From Maricaulis sp965228215 (GTDB lineage: Bacteria > Pseudomonadota > Alphaproteobacteria > Caulobacterales > Maricaulaceae): a stretch of 64,000 nucleotides of DNA. The position numbers and the translations under genes are program-made. Every line of letters starts with the position of its first letter. Within the stretch, counting starts at the first letter, position 1. Of this stretch, positions 1 through 8,822 are shown piece by piece. The notes beneath the pieces are model-generated. The model saw only the letters and a list, made by a program, of their open reading frames with translations, had not been told where the DNA came from and did no database searches. Where the stretch lies: contig OZ245800.1 of assembly GCA_965228215.1 (NCBI GenBank), forward strand, positions 1,736,001 to 1,800,000. The letters run 5' to 3'.

Positions 1-1445
1 CGACCTCCGAAGCCGTTGCCAGCGGCGCTGCGCTGCAGGAGACGAGCGAGTTCGAGAATGCCGATACGAGTTTCGGCGTCGAATACAGCGCGCCGATCAA
101 TGACCGGCTGGACCTCCTCGCCATCCTGACCCGCCGCGATGGCGAACAGGAGAACTCGGCCAGCCTGACCGAGACCGGCTCTGTGCGCCGTTTCTCCTCG
201 GGCGAGGAGACCAGCGAGACCGCCACCCGTACCACTTTCCGCTGGCGGTTCAGCGATGCGTGGACACTGGAAGCCGGTGGAACCTGGGCGCTCAACACGT
301 TGGATGGTTCGGCTTCGGCGACTATCAACGGCATCGTCCAGAATGTGGACGGATCGATCGCCTCGGTCGAGGAGACGCGTGCCGCGGTCCTGGCCGTGGC
401 CAGCTGGTCGCCGCGTGCCGACATGACCGCCAATTTCGGCGGCCGGATCGAGCAATTCTCGCTCAATTCCTCCAATGCGCCGGGCGAGCTGACCCTGACG
501 GACGTCATCCCGCGTGCCGATCTGACCTGGACATTGCCGAATGACTGGGTCCTGCGCCTGTCTGCCGAGCGCGAGGTCGGTCAGCTCGATCTCGATCTCT
601 TCCTGGCCGAGACCAATCTGGACAATGCACTCAACACGGCCGGTGCCTCGACGCTGGAGCCGGAGCGTGACTGGACCTATCGCGCCGAGATCGAGCGCCG
701 GTTCGGTGAGCGCGGCCTGATCCGTCTCCTGGCCGAGCGCCGGGAAGTCGAGAACCCGATCTCCCGCGTGCGGACCGCCACGGGTGGTGTGACATCGGCC
801 AATATCGGACCCGAAACGGTCGACCGGCTCGAGGGCGCATTCGAATTTGATCTCGGCCGCTACGGCATGCCGGATCTCTTCATCGATGGCCTGGCCGTGC
901 TCAGCCAGTCCGAGCGGATCGATCCGCTGCAGGGCTTCACGCGCGAGACATCCGGACACCAGGACTATTCCTTCGAGATCGGCCTGCGCCAGGAATTTGC
1001 CGACGGCAAATACGTGCTGGGCATCGTGCTCGAGGAAGATGCGCCGTCCACGCATTACTGGCTGACCCAGATCCGCCGCGAAGTGCCGGGCCTGGAAGCC
1101 CGCATGAACGGCGAATGGCGCCATTCGGACCGCTGGCGGACCGGCTTCTGGTGGCGTCTGCCCGAAACCGTGCGCGAGGAACGCTACATCTTTGACGGCG
1201 TCCGCCGTCCCGGTGTGGGTCCGGTGATCCAGAACACGCTGGAATATGACGAGGGCAGTTTTGTCTCGCTCTGGACGGAATACGAGGTGCGTGAGGAAGT
1301 ACACGTCCGCCTCAATATCCGGACCGGCCGGGGACGCAATAACTCCACGACCGTGCGCGATCTCAACGGCGCGATCCTGGATTATGGCGCCGTCGATATC
1401 GACAATGTGCCCAGCTTCAATTTCCGCCTGCGCTGGAACCGCTAG
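1..1445 (+). CDS. TonB-dependent receptor-like outer-membrane beta-barrel, C-terminal part (5' end outside window)
   Basis: The reading frame is open from the first complete codon at base 3 to the TAG at 1443-1445, so the start lies upstream of the window. The visible 480 residues alternate short polar and aromatic strands with acidic turns, as in the barrel of TonB-dependent receptors, and end in an FRLRW-type last strand. The usual role is energy-dependent uptake of large or scarce ligands across the outer membrane. The plug domain and TonB box cannot be seen, so a different large barrel is possible and no substrate is proposed. Confidence 0.7.
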   Translation, partial: TSEAVASGAALQETSEFENADTSFGVEYSAPINDRLDLLAILTRRDGEQENSASLTETGSVRRFSSGEETSETATRTTFRWRFSDAWTLEAGGTWALNTLDGSASATINGIVQNVDGSIASVEETRAAVLAVASWSPRADMTANFGGRIEQFSLNSSNAPGELTLTDVIPRADLTWTLPNDWVLRLSAEREVGQLDLDLFLAETNLDNALNTAGASTLEPERDWTYRAEIERRFGERGLIRLLAERREVENPISRVRTATGGVTSANIGPETVDRLEGAFEFDLGRYGMPDLFIDGLAVLSQSERIDPLQGFTRETSGHQDYSFEIGLRQEFADGKYVLGIVLEEDAPSTHYWLTQIRREVPGLEARMNGEWRHSDRWRTGFWWRLPETVREERYIFDGVRRPGVGPVIQNTLEYDEGSFVSLWTEYEVREEVHVRLNIRTGRGRNNSTTVRDLNGAILDYGAVDIDNVPSFNFRLRWNR

Positions 1446-1485
1446 CAGAAACGCCGCGCCTCAAATTTCACCGAGTTAAAAATAA

Positions 1486-1540
1486 TTGACATGATGTCAT
1501 TGATCTCTTACATCAGTGCGTGTAAAGAAAATTATACACG
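1486..1540 (+). promoter_or_regulatory. Promoter with two inverted repeats before the small membrane protein/XRE pair
   Basis: TTGACA at 1486-1491 is followed after 17 bases by TACATC at 1509-1514, a plausible -35/-10 pair. The -35 overlaps the inverted repeat TGACAT-G-ATGTCA (1487-1499). A second repeat, CGTGTA-N10-TACACG (1519-1540), lies in the predicted leader, and AAGAGG (1545-1550) precedes the ATG at 1559. The region is AT-rich compared with its surroundings. I infer autoregulation by the XRE protein of the same operon; this is untested. Confidence 0.5.
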
Positions 1541-1558
1541 AAGTAAGAGGTATTAGAC

Positions 1559-2017
1559 ATGGGTTTCCGCGAAGGCATCAATCTGACGAGTCTGCTGACC
1601 AGTTTTCTCGTCATCGTCTGGTACGCATTCCAGATCCTGCCCCAGATGGGCCAGGGCCCCGTGGAGTTCATCGCCTTCACCCAGCCGATGATCATCGCCG
1701 TGATCGCCGGCGTGATCCTGTCCATCGTCACTACGATAGCTGTCAGTATCGGCGCGGCCGTCTGGCTGGGCGTGAGGGAAGGCGAGGACGCGGTGAATGC
1801 CGAATTCTCCGAGGAGGACGAACGCGACAAGCAATTCGCCCGGCTCGGTGATGCCTGGGGTGGTTATTTCCTGTCGGTTGCGGTGATCGGTGCGCTGGCG
1901 TTGATCTGGACCGGACAGGACCGGTTCTGGGTGGCCAATGCGCTCTTCCTGGGCGCCTGGGGCAGTGCCGTCGTCGGCACCGTGGTCAAGCTGATCGCCT
2001 ATCGCCGGGGTGCCTGA
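1559..2017 (+). CDS. Small four-helix membrane protein paired with an XRE regulator
   Basis: The 152-residue protein has four hydrophobic segments at about 10-28, 42-70, 100-117 and 123-143. A charged cytoplasmic loop between helices 2 and 3 contains SEEDERDKQ. This DERD-type loop in a short membrane protein next to a YozG-like HTH regulator is a recurrent bacterial pair (DUF2178-like), but the function is unknown. The ATG at 1559 has AAGAGG eight bases upstream. The stop overlaps the start region of the regulator, so the two are probably translated together. Confidence 0.7.
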   Translation: MGFREGINLTSLLTSFLVIVWYAFQILPQMGQGPVEFIAFTQPMIIAVIAGVILSIVTTIAVSIGAAVWLGVREGEDAVNAEFSEEDERDKQFARLGDAWGGYFLSVAVIGALALIWTGQDRFWVANALFLGAWGSAVVGTVVKLIAYRRGA

Positions 2018-2018
2018 C

Positions 2019-2240
2019 ATGGTGAAACCGACCAGCATCACCAATGATATCCGGCGCCTGCGTTTTGATGCGGGCGAGATGACCCAGGCCGAGCTTGCCC
2101 GCCAGGTCGGGGTCACCCGGCAGACGATCATCGCGATCGAACAGGGGCGTTACTCCCCCTCTCTGGAAGTTGCGTTCAGGATCGCCCAGATCTTCGAGGT
2201 CCCGCTGGAAAGCGTGTTCCAGTATCCCGCGGCCGACTAG
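2019..2240 (+). CDS. Small XRE-family (YozG-like) transcriptional regulator
   Basis: This 73-residue protein is almost entirely one helix-turn-helix domain: residues 17-36 contain TQAELARQVGVTRQTIIAIE and are followed by QGRYSPSLEVAFRIAQIF, typical of the YozG/XRE short family. It likely binds DNA as a dimer and controls its own operon through the repeats at 1487-1540. I chose the ATG at 2019, one base after the upstream stop; a GTG at 2010 would add three residues and overlap the upstream gene. Its 3' end overlaps the convergent P450 gene by four bases. Confidence 0.85.
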   Translation: MVKPTSITNDIRRLRFDAGEMTQAELARQVGVTRQTIIAIEQGRYSPSLEVAFRIAQIFEVPLESVFQYPAAD

Positions 2241-3610
2241 CGCGCCTCGATGCGCATCCGCAGGTCGATATCCGGCTGCAGCGAGATGCGCATCACCGGC
2301 ACCGGATGGTCCTCGGCCTCGTAGATGAAGCGCATGCGCTTGCTGAGCACAGCCATCAGGATGACCATTTCCATCATTGCGAAGCGCGCTCCGATACAGA
2401 TGCGCGGACCGATTCCGAAGGGCAGGTAGGCGTCTTTGGGGATCGCCTTCGCCGCCTCGCCGAAAAAGCGCTCGGGCCGGAATTCGTCCGGATGTTCCCA
2501 GATCTCGCGCTGGCGATGCAGCAGCCAGGTCGAGACGAGCAGATCGGTACCGGCCGGGATGTCATGCTCGCCGACCGTGTCCGCCGCCTTCGACGTGCGG
2601 GCAAGCGCCGGAGCGGCCGGATAGAGCCGCATGCTTTCCTTCAGAACGGCGACGGTCCAGGGCAGGTGGTCGCCCCATTTTTCCGGCTGGTCCGGATCCA
2701 GCTCGGCCGCATCGATTTCCGCTTCCAGCCGGTCTAGCACGTCCGGTGCCTGCGAGAGCAGGTAGAGCGTCCAGGCCATCGTCCGGGCCGTGGTTTCATG
2801 GCCGGCGGCCAGGAAGGTCAGCAGATTGTCGATCACGGCGGTGTCGTCGAGCCCGGCGCCCAGCAACAGATCGAGGAAGTCCGGAGCTCGATCACTATCG
2901 GCGGTATGAGGATCGGCGCGCCGGGCCGCCGCGACCTGGCCCACCTGGTCGCGCAATTCCCGGATCACGCGATTGGCCTCGCCATGACCGATACGCGGCA
3001 TCCAGCCCGGCATGCGAAGAAGGTCGAATAGGTGGGGAACGCCGGAGATCTCGGTCAGCCGGTTGATGCCGGCGCTGAAGCGCGGCTTGTCCAGCGCATC
3101 ATCGCCCGAGAAGAGTGTCTCGATCAGCACGTCCAGCGTCAGGTCGATCATCGTCTGCGAGACGGAAATGGTTTCGCTGTCCTGGTCGGCCAGCCGGTCG
3201 GCAGCTTCTCGGCAGACATCGAGAATGGTCGGCGCGAACGCATTGACCCGGCGCGGGGTGAAAACCGGCGAGACCGCCTTGCGCACGGATTTCCAGATCT
3301 GCCCCTCCGCCGTCAGCAGTCCATCGCGCAGGAAGGGACGCAGCACCGCCTGGCGCAACGGGTTCATCTCGTAATTGGCGGCATTCGAAACGAAGCAGTG
3401 ATGGATCACGTCCGGATCATTGATGATCACGCTCGACCGGCCCAGCCAGCGGAAGGGCACCACGCGGATGTGGAAATGATGCTCGCCCCAGACTTCCAGC
3501 GGATTGCGCATCATGGCGCGGAAATAGACCAGATAGTCGGACGGGCGGATCTCGCCGATCGGACTGTATTGCGCATAGGGCGGGCGGGGCGGTTCAAACG
3601 CGACGGTCAT
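2237..3610 (-). CDS. Cytochrome P450 monooxygenase
   Basis: The 457-residue length is normal for a soluble bacterial P450. Visible landmarks are the I-helix oxygen-binding motif AGHETTAR, the K-helix ESMR (ExxR), and the heme-thiolate loop FGIGPRICIG with Cys405 as the iron ligand. No signal peptide is seen, so it acts in the cytoplasm with a separate ferredoxin or flavodoxin partner, and none is encoded nearby. The substrate cannot be read from sequence; the overall pattern resembles P450s acting on fatty acids or other hydrophobic compounds. It is divergent from the TPR gene at 3705 across 94 bases. Confidence 0.93.
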   Translation of the reverse strand: MTVAFEPPRPPYAQYSPIGEIRPSDYLVYFRAMMRNPLEVWGEHHFHIRVVPFRWLGRSSVIINDPDVIHHCFVSNAANYEMNPLRQAVLRPFLRDGLLTAEGQIWKSVRKAVSPVFTPRRVNAFAPTILDVCREAADRLADQDSETISVSQTMIDLTLDVLIETLFSGDDALDKPRFSAGINRLTEISGVPHLFDLLRMPGWMPRIGHGEANRVIRELRDQVGQVAAARRADPHTADSDRAPDFLDLLLGAGLDDTAVIDNLLTFLAAGHETTARTMAWTLYLLSQAPDVLDRLEAEIDAAELDPDQPEKWGDHLPWTVAVLKESMRLYPAAPALARTSKAADTVGEHDIPAGTDLLVSTWLLHRQREIWEHPDEFRPERFFGEAAKAIPKDAYLPFGIGPRICIGARFAMMEMVILMAVLSKRMRFIYEAEDHPVPVMRISLQPDIDLRMRIEAR

Positions 3611-3704
3611 GGCCCTGATCTAGCGCGCGGCCGGGGGTTCGAACAGGGTCGATTCGTCGCGACGGGGCCTTCATCCGGCCAACGTCTTGTTCTAGGCTTT
3701 CGGG

Positions 3705-4466
3705 ATGAAACTCCTCTGCACCGTGCTTCTCCTGGTTTTTGCACCGGCCGCCGCCCATGCCGACATGGATGAGGCGCGCCGCGCCTACGCCGAAGGGCGT
3801 TGGCAGGATGCGTCCGATCACGCCCAGCGCGCGGGAGGTGCCGAAGGTTATGCCTATGCCGCGGGCGCGCTCGTTGCCCAGCTCATGGTCGAGCCCGAAC
3901 TCTACCAGCGGCGGAACCTCGCGCGGCAGGCGCTGCGTCTTGCCGAATACGGCCACAGCCTGGACGAGGACAGTCTGGAAACCCGTCTCCGCCTAGCCAG
4001 CGCGCTGGGCTTTCACGGCCGCTATATGAGTTCCTGGCGCGCTTATGTCTTGCGCGTGCCGCAACGTGGCCGGCGCCTGCTGGAGGGCATTGTCGAGGAA
4101 GATCCCGACAATGCCTGGGCCGTGGGCATGCTGGGGACCTGGCATCTGGAAGTCGCCCGTCGCGGCGGCGAGCGCGGCATGCAGGCCCTAGATGCCGACA
4201 TCGATGCCGGTATCGGTTTCCTGACCAATGCCATAGCCCTGGATTCACAGAACCCGGCCCCGCGTTTCTTCCTGGCCCTCAGCCTGGTGGCACTGGACGA
4301 TCCTGCCCGGATCGATCTCGCCCGGGCCCAGCTCGACGCGGCGCTGATCATGCCGCCGCGGGATGCGTTTGAAGCCGGGGTCATTGCCGAGGCGCAGCGC
4401 CTGTCCGATCTCCTGCCGGATCGCGAAGCTGCAACGGCCTGGGCGGATGACCGGATGCGTCGCTAG
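3705..4466 (+). CDS. Secreted TPR-like protein of unknown function
   Basis: Residues 1-19 form a signal peptide ending in AAAHA, so the 253-residue product is probably periplasmic. The rest is Ala-rich and helical with repeated pairs such as EARRAYAEGRWQDASDHAQR and the FFLALSLVALDD helix, consistent with four or five tetratricopeptide-type repeats used for protein binding. No catalytic motif is visible. The gene stands alone between the divergent P450 and the convergent LexA-like regulator. Confidence 0.7.
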   Translation: MKLLCTVLLLVFAPAAAHADMDEARRAYAEGRWQDASDHAQRAGGAEGYAYAAGALVAQLMVEPELYQRRNLARQALRLAEYGHSLDEDSLETRLRLASALGFHGRYMSSWRAYVLRVPQRGRRLLEGIVEEDPDNAWAVGMLGTWHLEVARRGGERGMQALDADIDAGIGFLTNAIALDSQNPAPRFFLALSLVALDDPARIDLARAQLDAALIMPPRDAFEAGVIAEAQRLSDLLPDREAATAWADDRMRR

Positions 4467-4472
4467 CCGGAC

Positions 4473-5096
4473 CTACTGGCTCGCCCAGACAATGCGGGCA
4501 ATCCACGAAATCTCGGCCAGTTTCCGCTGCACGGACGGCCCGGCCGGATCCAGCGGTTCGAGCTGGACGGATTGAACATCGCTGCGTCCCAGTACCCAGG
4601 CCTCGGCATTGCCCACGCGCGGTTTCACCAGCACGCGATCACCAGGCCGGGCTTCCGCCTCCTGCGAGATGATCAGGGTCGAGCCCTTGCGGAAAACCGG
4701 TTCCAGCGCCGTATCGCCCAGCTCGATCGCGTAATCTGCAGATCCGAAACCCTGGGGCAGGGGAATGCGGCGCCAGCCCTGCGTATCCGGAAAGCCGGCC
4801 GCATCGAACCGGCCGGCTTCGCCGCTCTCCGCCAGATCCATGGCGGGCAGGCTGCGCGCCGGCTCACCGGCGACCAGGGCCGCAAAACCGTGAATGTCCA
4901 TATTGGCAGCGGAGAGCGCCTTGGCCACGCTTTCGGTCGAGGGCCAGCGCGGTTTCTTCCCGTCTGGCGAAATGCGTTTGGACGGGTTGAACGTGGTGGA
5001 ATCCAGGCCCGCGCGACGGGCCAGGCCGGACGGGCTGGTCTGGGCATGGCGTGCCAGGCGGTCGATCCCGCGCCAGATCTCATCATGGGTAAACAT
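4473..5096 (-). CDS. LexA/S24-like regulator lacking the catalytic Ser and Lys
   Basis: The 207-residue protein has an N-terminal HTH-like segment (about 10-60, with SPSGLARRAGLDSTTFNPSK) and a C-terminal S24 beta domain (about 115-200). In active S24 peptidases a Ser sits in a SMEP motif; here the matching position reads TALEP (Ala130). The usual Lys in the second motif is replaced in EAWVLGR. It is therefore probably a non-cleavable DNA-binding protein of the S24 fold. The ATG at 5096 follows GAGAAAGG on the minus strand; a longer frame upstream has no domain support. Confidence 0.75.
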   Translation of the reverse strand: MFTHDEIWRGIDRLARHAQTSPSGLARRAGLDSTTFNPSKRISPDGKKPRWPSTESVAKALSAANMDIHGFAALVAGEPARSLPAMDLAESGEAGRFDAAGFPDTQGWRRIPLPQGFGSADYAIELGDTALEPVFRKGSTLIISQEAEARPGDRVLVKPRVGNAEAWVLGRSDVQSVQLEPLDPAGPSVQRKLAEISWIARIVWASQ

Positions 5097-5206
5097 GCGT
5101 CGGCCTTTCTCGCGGAAAGCTATAGGAAGATCATCCCACCCGCCAGACGTGTGCGTGCAGACAGTTGGACTTGCAAGGCTCCACCGCTCAGGCGATACCG
5201 CGCAGC

Positions 5207-5566
5207 ATGACTGCACCCATTGCATACCGACTCGCTGCGCCCGAACGCTGGGCCGAGATCATGGCCGCCGGTGAATTCGAAGGCGAAGCTCATGATATTG
5301 CGGATGGTTTCATCCATCTCTCCGCAGCGGATCAGGTCGCGGGAACGCTGATCAAACACTATGCGGATCATGCGCGCCTTCTCCTGGTCGAGATCGATCT
5401 GGAAGCGCTGGGCGACAGTGTGAAATGGGAAAAATCGCGCGGCGGCGCCCTGTTCCCGCATGTCTATGGCAAGATCCCGATGGATGTGGTCCGGGGCTTC
5501 CGGCACATCCGCCGCAATGAAGACGGCGAATGGATGCTGCCGGTTGATCTGGGAGACGGAAATTGA
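5207..5566 (+). CDS. DUF952 family protein
   Basis: The 119-residue protein matches DUF952 by eye: an initial YRLAAPERW, then DGFIHLSAADQ, KWEKSRGGALFPHVYG and a C-terminal basic strand. The family resembles ADP-ribosyltransferase-fold domains, but no biochemical role is established. The start was set at ATG 5207, where the domain begins. It overlaps pyrD by four bases, so translation is probably coupled. It is divergent from the LexA-like gene, which may control it. Confidence 0.85.
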   Translation: MTAPIAYRLAAPERWAEIMAAGEFEGEAHDIADGFIHLSAADQVAGTLIKHYADHARLLLVEIDLEALGDSVKWEKSRGGALFPHVYGKIPMDVVRGFRHIRRNEDGEWMLPVDLGDGN

Positions 5567-6594
5567 TCCACGATCTGGCAGCCCGTGCCCTGCACGCCTT
5601 TGATCCCGAAACGGCGCACCGCCTGACGATCTCGGCCCTGAAACTGGGCCTGGGCCCGCGGCAATTCTCCGCTGATGCACCGGTCCTGGCGAGCCGCGTC
5701 GCCGGGCTCGAGCTGAGCAATCCGGTCGGTCTGGCTGCCGGTTTCGACAAGAATTGCGAAGTGCCGGACGCGATGCTGGGCGCCGGTTTCGGTTTCGTGG
5801 AAGCCGGGGCCGTGACGCCGCGTGCACAGGACGGCAAGCCGCGCCCGCGTATTTTCCGGCTGACCGAGGACGAGGCTGTCATCAACCGGATGGGCTTCCC
5901 CAATCTGGGCCTTGAAGTATTCCGCGCCAACCTGGCCCGGCGCCAGTCGCGCGGCGGCATTGTCGGCATCAATCTGGGCGCCAATCTCGATAGCGAAGAC
6001 CGTATCGCCGACTATGTGACCTGCCTCGAGAACCTGCGCGGCATGGCGCAATTCTTCACGGTGAATGTCTCCTCGCCCAACACGCCGGGCCTGCGCAATC
6101 TGCAGTCGCGGGATTCGCTGGACGCGCTGTTCGCAGCCGTTTCGGCCGTGCGCGATACGGCGCCGGTCTTCCTCAAGATTGCGCCGGATATCGCCGACAG
6201 CGAAGTGGCCGACATGATCGCCAGCCTGACGGCGCACAAGCTGGACGGCGTGATCGTGTCCAACACCACGCTCAATCGTCCCGAAAGCCTGCGCAGCACA
6301 CATGCGGGGGAGGGCGGTGGCCTGTCCGGCCCGCCCGTCTTTGAACGCTCGACCGAACTGGTGCGTGAATTCCGCAAGGCCGGCGGTCCCGATCTGGGCA
6401 TAATCGGCGTCGGCGGCGTGCGTGATGCCGACACGGCCTATGCCAAGATCCGCGCGGGTGCCGACGCGGTCCAGCTCTATACGGCGATGATCTATTCCGG
6501 ACCGGGCCTGGTGCGCCGGATCAAGAAAGGCCTCGCCGAGCGGCTCTACTCGGACGGGTTCGCTTCGGTTTCCGAAGCGGTCGGCTGCGACTGA
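5563..6594 (+). CDS. pyrD: Dihydroorotate dehydrogenase (quinone), class 2
   Basis: PyrD oxidises dihydroorotate to orotate in pyrimidine synthesis and passes electrons to membrane quinones. The 343-residue length and the N-terminal helices (ALHAFDPETAHRLTISALK) are those of class 2 enzymes. FMN and substrate motifs include NPVGLAAGFDKN, the catalytic-Ser motif NVSSPNTPGL (Ser171) and the phosphate-binding GVGGV near the C-terminus. The start is a TTG overlapping the DUF952 stop, with GGGAGA just upstream. The 3' end overlaps the convergent MATE gene by 49 bases. Confidence 0.97.
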   Translation: MIHDLAARALHAFDPETAHRLTISALKLGLGPRQFSADAPVLASRVAGLELSNPVGLAAGFDKNCEVPDAMLGAGFGFVEAGAVTPRAQDGKPRPRIFRLTEDEAVINRMGFPNLGLEVFRANLARRQSRGGIVGINLGANLDSEDRIADYVTCLENLRGMAQFFTVNVSSPNTPGLRNLQSRDSLDALFAAVSAVRDTAPVFLKIAPDIADSEVADMIASLTAHKLDGVIVSNTTLNRPESLRSTHAGEGGGLSGPPVFERSTELVREFRKAGGPDLGIIGVGGVRDADTAYAKIRAGADAVQLYTAMIYSGPGLVRRIKKGLAERLYSDGFASVSEAVGCD

Positions 6595-7913
6595 AGCCGT
6601 TTTTCCAGTGCCGGATAGGCGACGGCCAGCGTGGCTGCGCGCGCCAGGTAGAAGATCAGGAAAGCGGCCCACACACCGTGATTGCCCCAGGCCGGCGCCA
6701 GAAGGGCGTCGGAGGCGAGATAGATCACAATTGCGCCGATACCCGCATTGCGCAGGATCTTGCCGCTCGTTGTCCCGATGAACACGCCGTCCAGCAGCCA
6801 GGCGGGCGCTCCCAGAAGCGGGATCACGGCACACCAGGGCAGGAAGGTGATCGCGGCTTCGCGGGCGTCCACGTCCAGCACGAAGGTCGAGAGAGCCGCC
6901 GCGCCGAAGGCGAAGGTCAGCACCGCGAATATGGCCCCGGAGGCGAACATGGGTTCTGCGGTCATGCGCACGGCGCGCCGCAAATCCTTCAATGACCGGC
7001 GACCGAAGGCGCGTCCGGCCTCGGTCTCGGCGACGAAAGCAAAGGCATCGAGCACGAAGGCCCACAGGGTGATGATCTGCAGCAGGACGTGATTGCCCGC
7101 GAGCGGCGCAGCACCCTGTTTGGCGCCGGCATTGGCGAACCAGGTGAAACCGATCACCAGGCACCAGGTCCGGATCATCAGGTTGAAATTGACCTGGAAC
7201 ATTTCCGCGATCGCGGCCGGGTTCATCAGCTTTACACGGTCCAGAACGCCCTCGGCCCAGCCGCCCTGCTTGCCCAGAGCGTGCAGGACAAAACCGCAGC
7301 CCACCACAACGGCACCCCATTCCGCGATGGCCGTGGCGGCGCCGACCCCGCCGGGACCCATGCCCAGCCCCAGCACGAACCACAGATCCAGAACGATATT
7401 GATGCCGCTGAACACCGCGTAGATGGCCAGTGTCGCGGAATTGCGTCCCAGGCCGATCAGCCAGCCGGACAGGGCGAAGGCGGCCAGGGCTCCCGGCGCT
7501 CCCCAGGCCCGCGCCAAAAGATAGTCCGCGCCCTTGGATTCAACGGTGGGTCCACCTTGCAGGATAGCGAAACCGATCTCGGAAACCGGGTGGCGCAATA
7601 GCAGGATCACCAGGCCGAGTATCATCGCGATGACGGTGGCCCGGACCAGGATGCGCTGGGTTTCGGCGGTGCGTCCCGCGCCATCGGCCTGGGCGGTCAG
7701 CCCGGTCGTGCCCATGCGCAGGAAGTAGAAACTCCAGTAGAAGACCGAGAAAATCGCGCCGCCCAGCGCGACACCGCCGAGATCGGTCTCGTCCCCAGCC
7801 AGTCCCAGCACGAAAGTGTCGATCACGCCGGCCAGGGGCACGGTCGCATTGGCGAAGACCAGCGGCCAGGCGCGCTGGATGACTTCCATGCGGGTGAGCG
7901 GTGTTCTGGACAT
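6546..7913 (-). CDS. MATE family efflux transporter (DinF-like)
   Basis: The 455-residue protein contains about twelve hydrophobic helices in two similar halves, starting with RAWPLVFANATVPLAGVIDT, the signature of MATE exporters. Such proteins expel cationic or organic compounds using Na+ or H+ gradients. The spacing and the LAGVIDT segment point to the DinF subgroup. It lies alone on the minus strand, converging with and overlapping pyrD by 49 bases at the 3' end. The substrate is unknown. Confidence 0.92.
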   Translation of the reverse strand: MSRTPLTRMEVIQRAWPLVFANATVPLAGVIDTFVLGLAGDETDLGGVALGGAIFSVFYWSFYFLRMGTTGLTAQADGAGRTAETQRILVRATVIAMILGLVILLLRHPVSEIGFAILQGGPTVESKGADYLLARAWGAPGALAAFALSGWLIGLGRNSATLAIYAVFSGINIVLDLWFVLGLGMGPGGVGAATAIAEWGAVVVGCGFVLHALGKQGGWAEGVLDRVKLMNPAAIAEMFQVNFNLMIRTWCLVIGFTWFANAGAKQGAAPLAGNHVLLQIITLWAFVLDAFAFVAETEAGRAFGRRSLKDLRRAVRMTAEPMFASGAIFAVLTFAFGAAALSTFVLDVDAREAAITFLPWCAVIPLLGAPAWLLDGVFIGTTSGKILRNAGIGAIVIYLASDALLAPAWGNHGVWAAFLIFYLARAATLAVAYPALEKRLQSQPTASETEANPSE

Positions 7914-7951
7914 GGGTCCGCTTAACGCGCCCCGTGCCCGTCAGCAAGCCG

Positions 7952-8314
7952 TCAGAGTTCGCAGGCGCCGTCGCGGCAGGTGCGGCGCGGCCGATAGGGC
8001 GCCAGCCAGCGATAGACGACGTCCAGCGGTTTGCGGATCAGGGCCGGGCGGGTTGCAGCGGCCAGCCAGCGCCAGCGCGGCAGTCTTTCCCAGATCGCTA
8101 TGAAGGCATCCCAGCCGGTCGCGACCTGTCCGTCGGGGAGACGGACGTGCAGGGCCGCAAGAGCGGCCTCGCGATCAATGTCTGCCGGCAGATCGCCATT
8201 GCAGTCATGCAGCTGGATCAGGCCCTCGCCCTGCCGGCGATAGGCGAACATCTCCGCCTGGCAGATCGAGCAGAGATCATCGTAATAGGCGATCACGGGT
8301 GCAAACTGGGTCAT
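7952..8314 (-). CDS. DCC (DUF393) thiol-disulfide oxidoreductase-like protein
   Basis: The 120-residue protein carries the DUF393 motif YYDDLCSICQAE near residues 10-21, corresponding to the YDGxCxxC of the family, followed by a short thioredoxin-like pattern and a basic C-terminus containing RTCRDGACEL. Predicted redox chemistry uses the CxxC pair. No signal peptide is seen. A 12-bp palindrome sits about 50 bases upstream of the start (8360-8371). Confidence 0.85.
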   Translation of the reverse strand: MTQFAPVIAYYDDLCSICQAEMFAYRRQGEGLIQLHDCNGDLPADIDREAALAALHVRLPDGQVATGWDAFIAIWERLPRWRWLAAATRPALIRKPLDVVYRWLAPYRPRRTCRDGACEL

Positions 8315-8359
8315 GCCCCAAATCTAGGTCGCGCCGGCTGTCCGGCAAAGGGCCGGGAT

Positions 8360-8371
8360 GTCACATGTGAC
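8360..8371. promoter_or_regulatory. 12-bp perfect palindrome GTCACATGTGAC upstream of the DCC gene
   Basis: GTCACATGTGAC is self-complementary and sits 46-57 bases upstream of the minus-strand start at 8314, where an operator would act on that promoter. It also lies just downstream of the end of the following thioesterase gene. No T-tract follows, so it is not a terminator. No regulator is assigned. Confidence 0.4.
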
Positions 8372-8402
8372 CGCAGGCCGCAGGCGGGTTTTGGCGGGTT
8401 CG

Positions 8403-8822
8403 CTAACCCGATTTCTCGGTGAGCGGCGTGGTCAGGAAATGCCCGTGCATGGTGGCCACGGGCGCACCCTTCCGGCCTTGCCAGGCCTCGACACGGACAT
8501 TGGCGACACGGCGGCCGCTGCGGGCCACGATGGCGCGGGCATACATGTCGGCAGCACGGGCCGGGCGCAGATAATCCACGGCGATATCGATCGGTTTGGG
8601 CAGGCGGGATTGCGGCTGGGCGGTCAGGAGGGAGGCGCTCGCCACGATTTCCATGAACGCACCCACGGCACCGCCATGCAGGGCCGGAATGAGCGGATTG
8701 CCGACCAGGTTTTCTGCATAGGGCAGGATGCCGGTGAGCTCGTCGCCCATCTCTTCAAGCCGCACGCCGAAGCGCTGGACATAGGGCGCGGTGAGCAGGG
8801 TGTTCAGCAGGTCCGTGCTCAT
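8403..8822 (-). CDS. PaaI-type hotdog-fold thioesterase (second of pair)
   Basis: The 139-residue protein has the hotdog thioesterase signature: NPLIPALHGGAVGAFME around the central helix, then IAVDYLRPARAADMYARA. Family members hydrolyse acyl- or aryl-CoA thioesters, often to recover CoA. It overlaps the upstream homologue by four bases (ATGA), so the two form a translationally coupled pair and may assemble as hetero-oligomers or act on different chain lengths. The substrate is unknown. Confidence 0.9.
   Translation of the reverse strand: MSTDLLNTLLTAPYVQRFGVRLEEMGDELTGILPYAENLVGNPLIPALHGGAVGAFMEIVASASLLTAQPQSRLPKPIDIAVDYLRPARAADMYARAIVARSGRRVANVRVEAWQGRKGAPVATMHGHFLTTPLTEKSG

Noticed and set aside
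3630..3660. tRNA-like T-loop GGTTCGAA
   Set aside because: The surrounding bases do not form acceptor, D and anticodon stems. No tRNA was found anywhere in the window.
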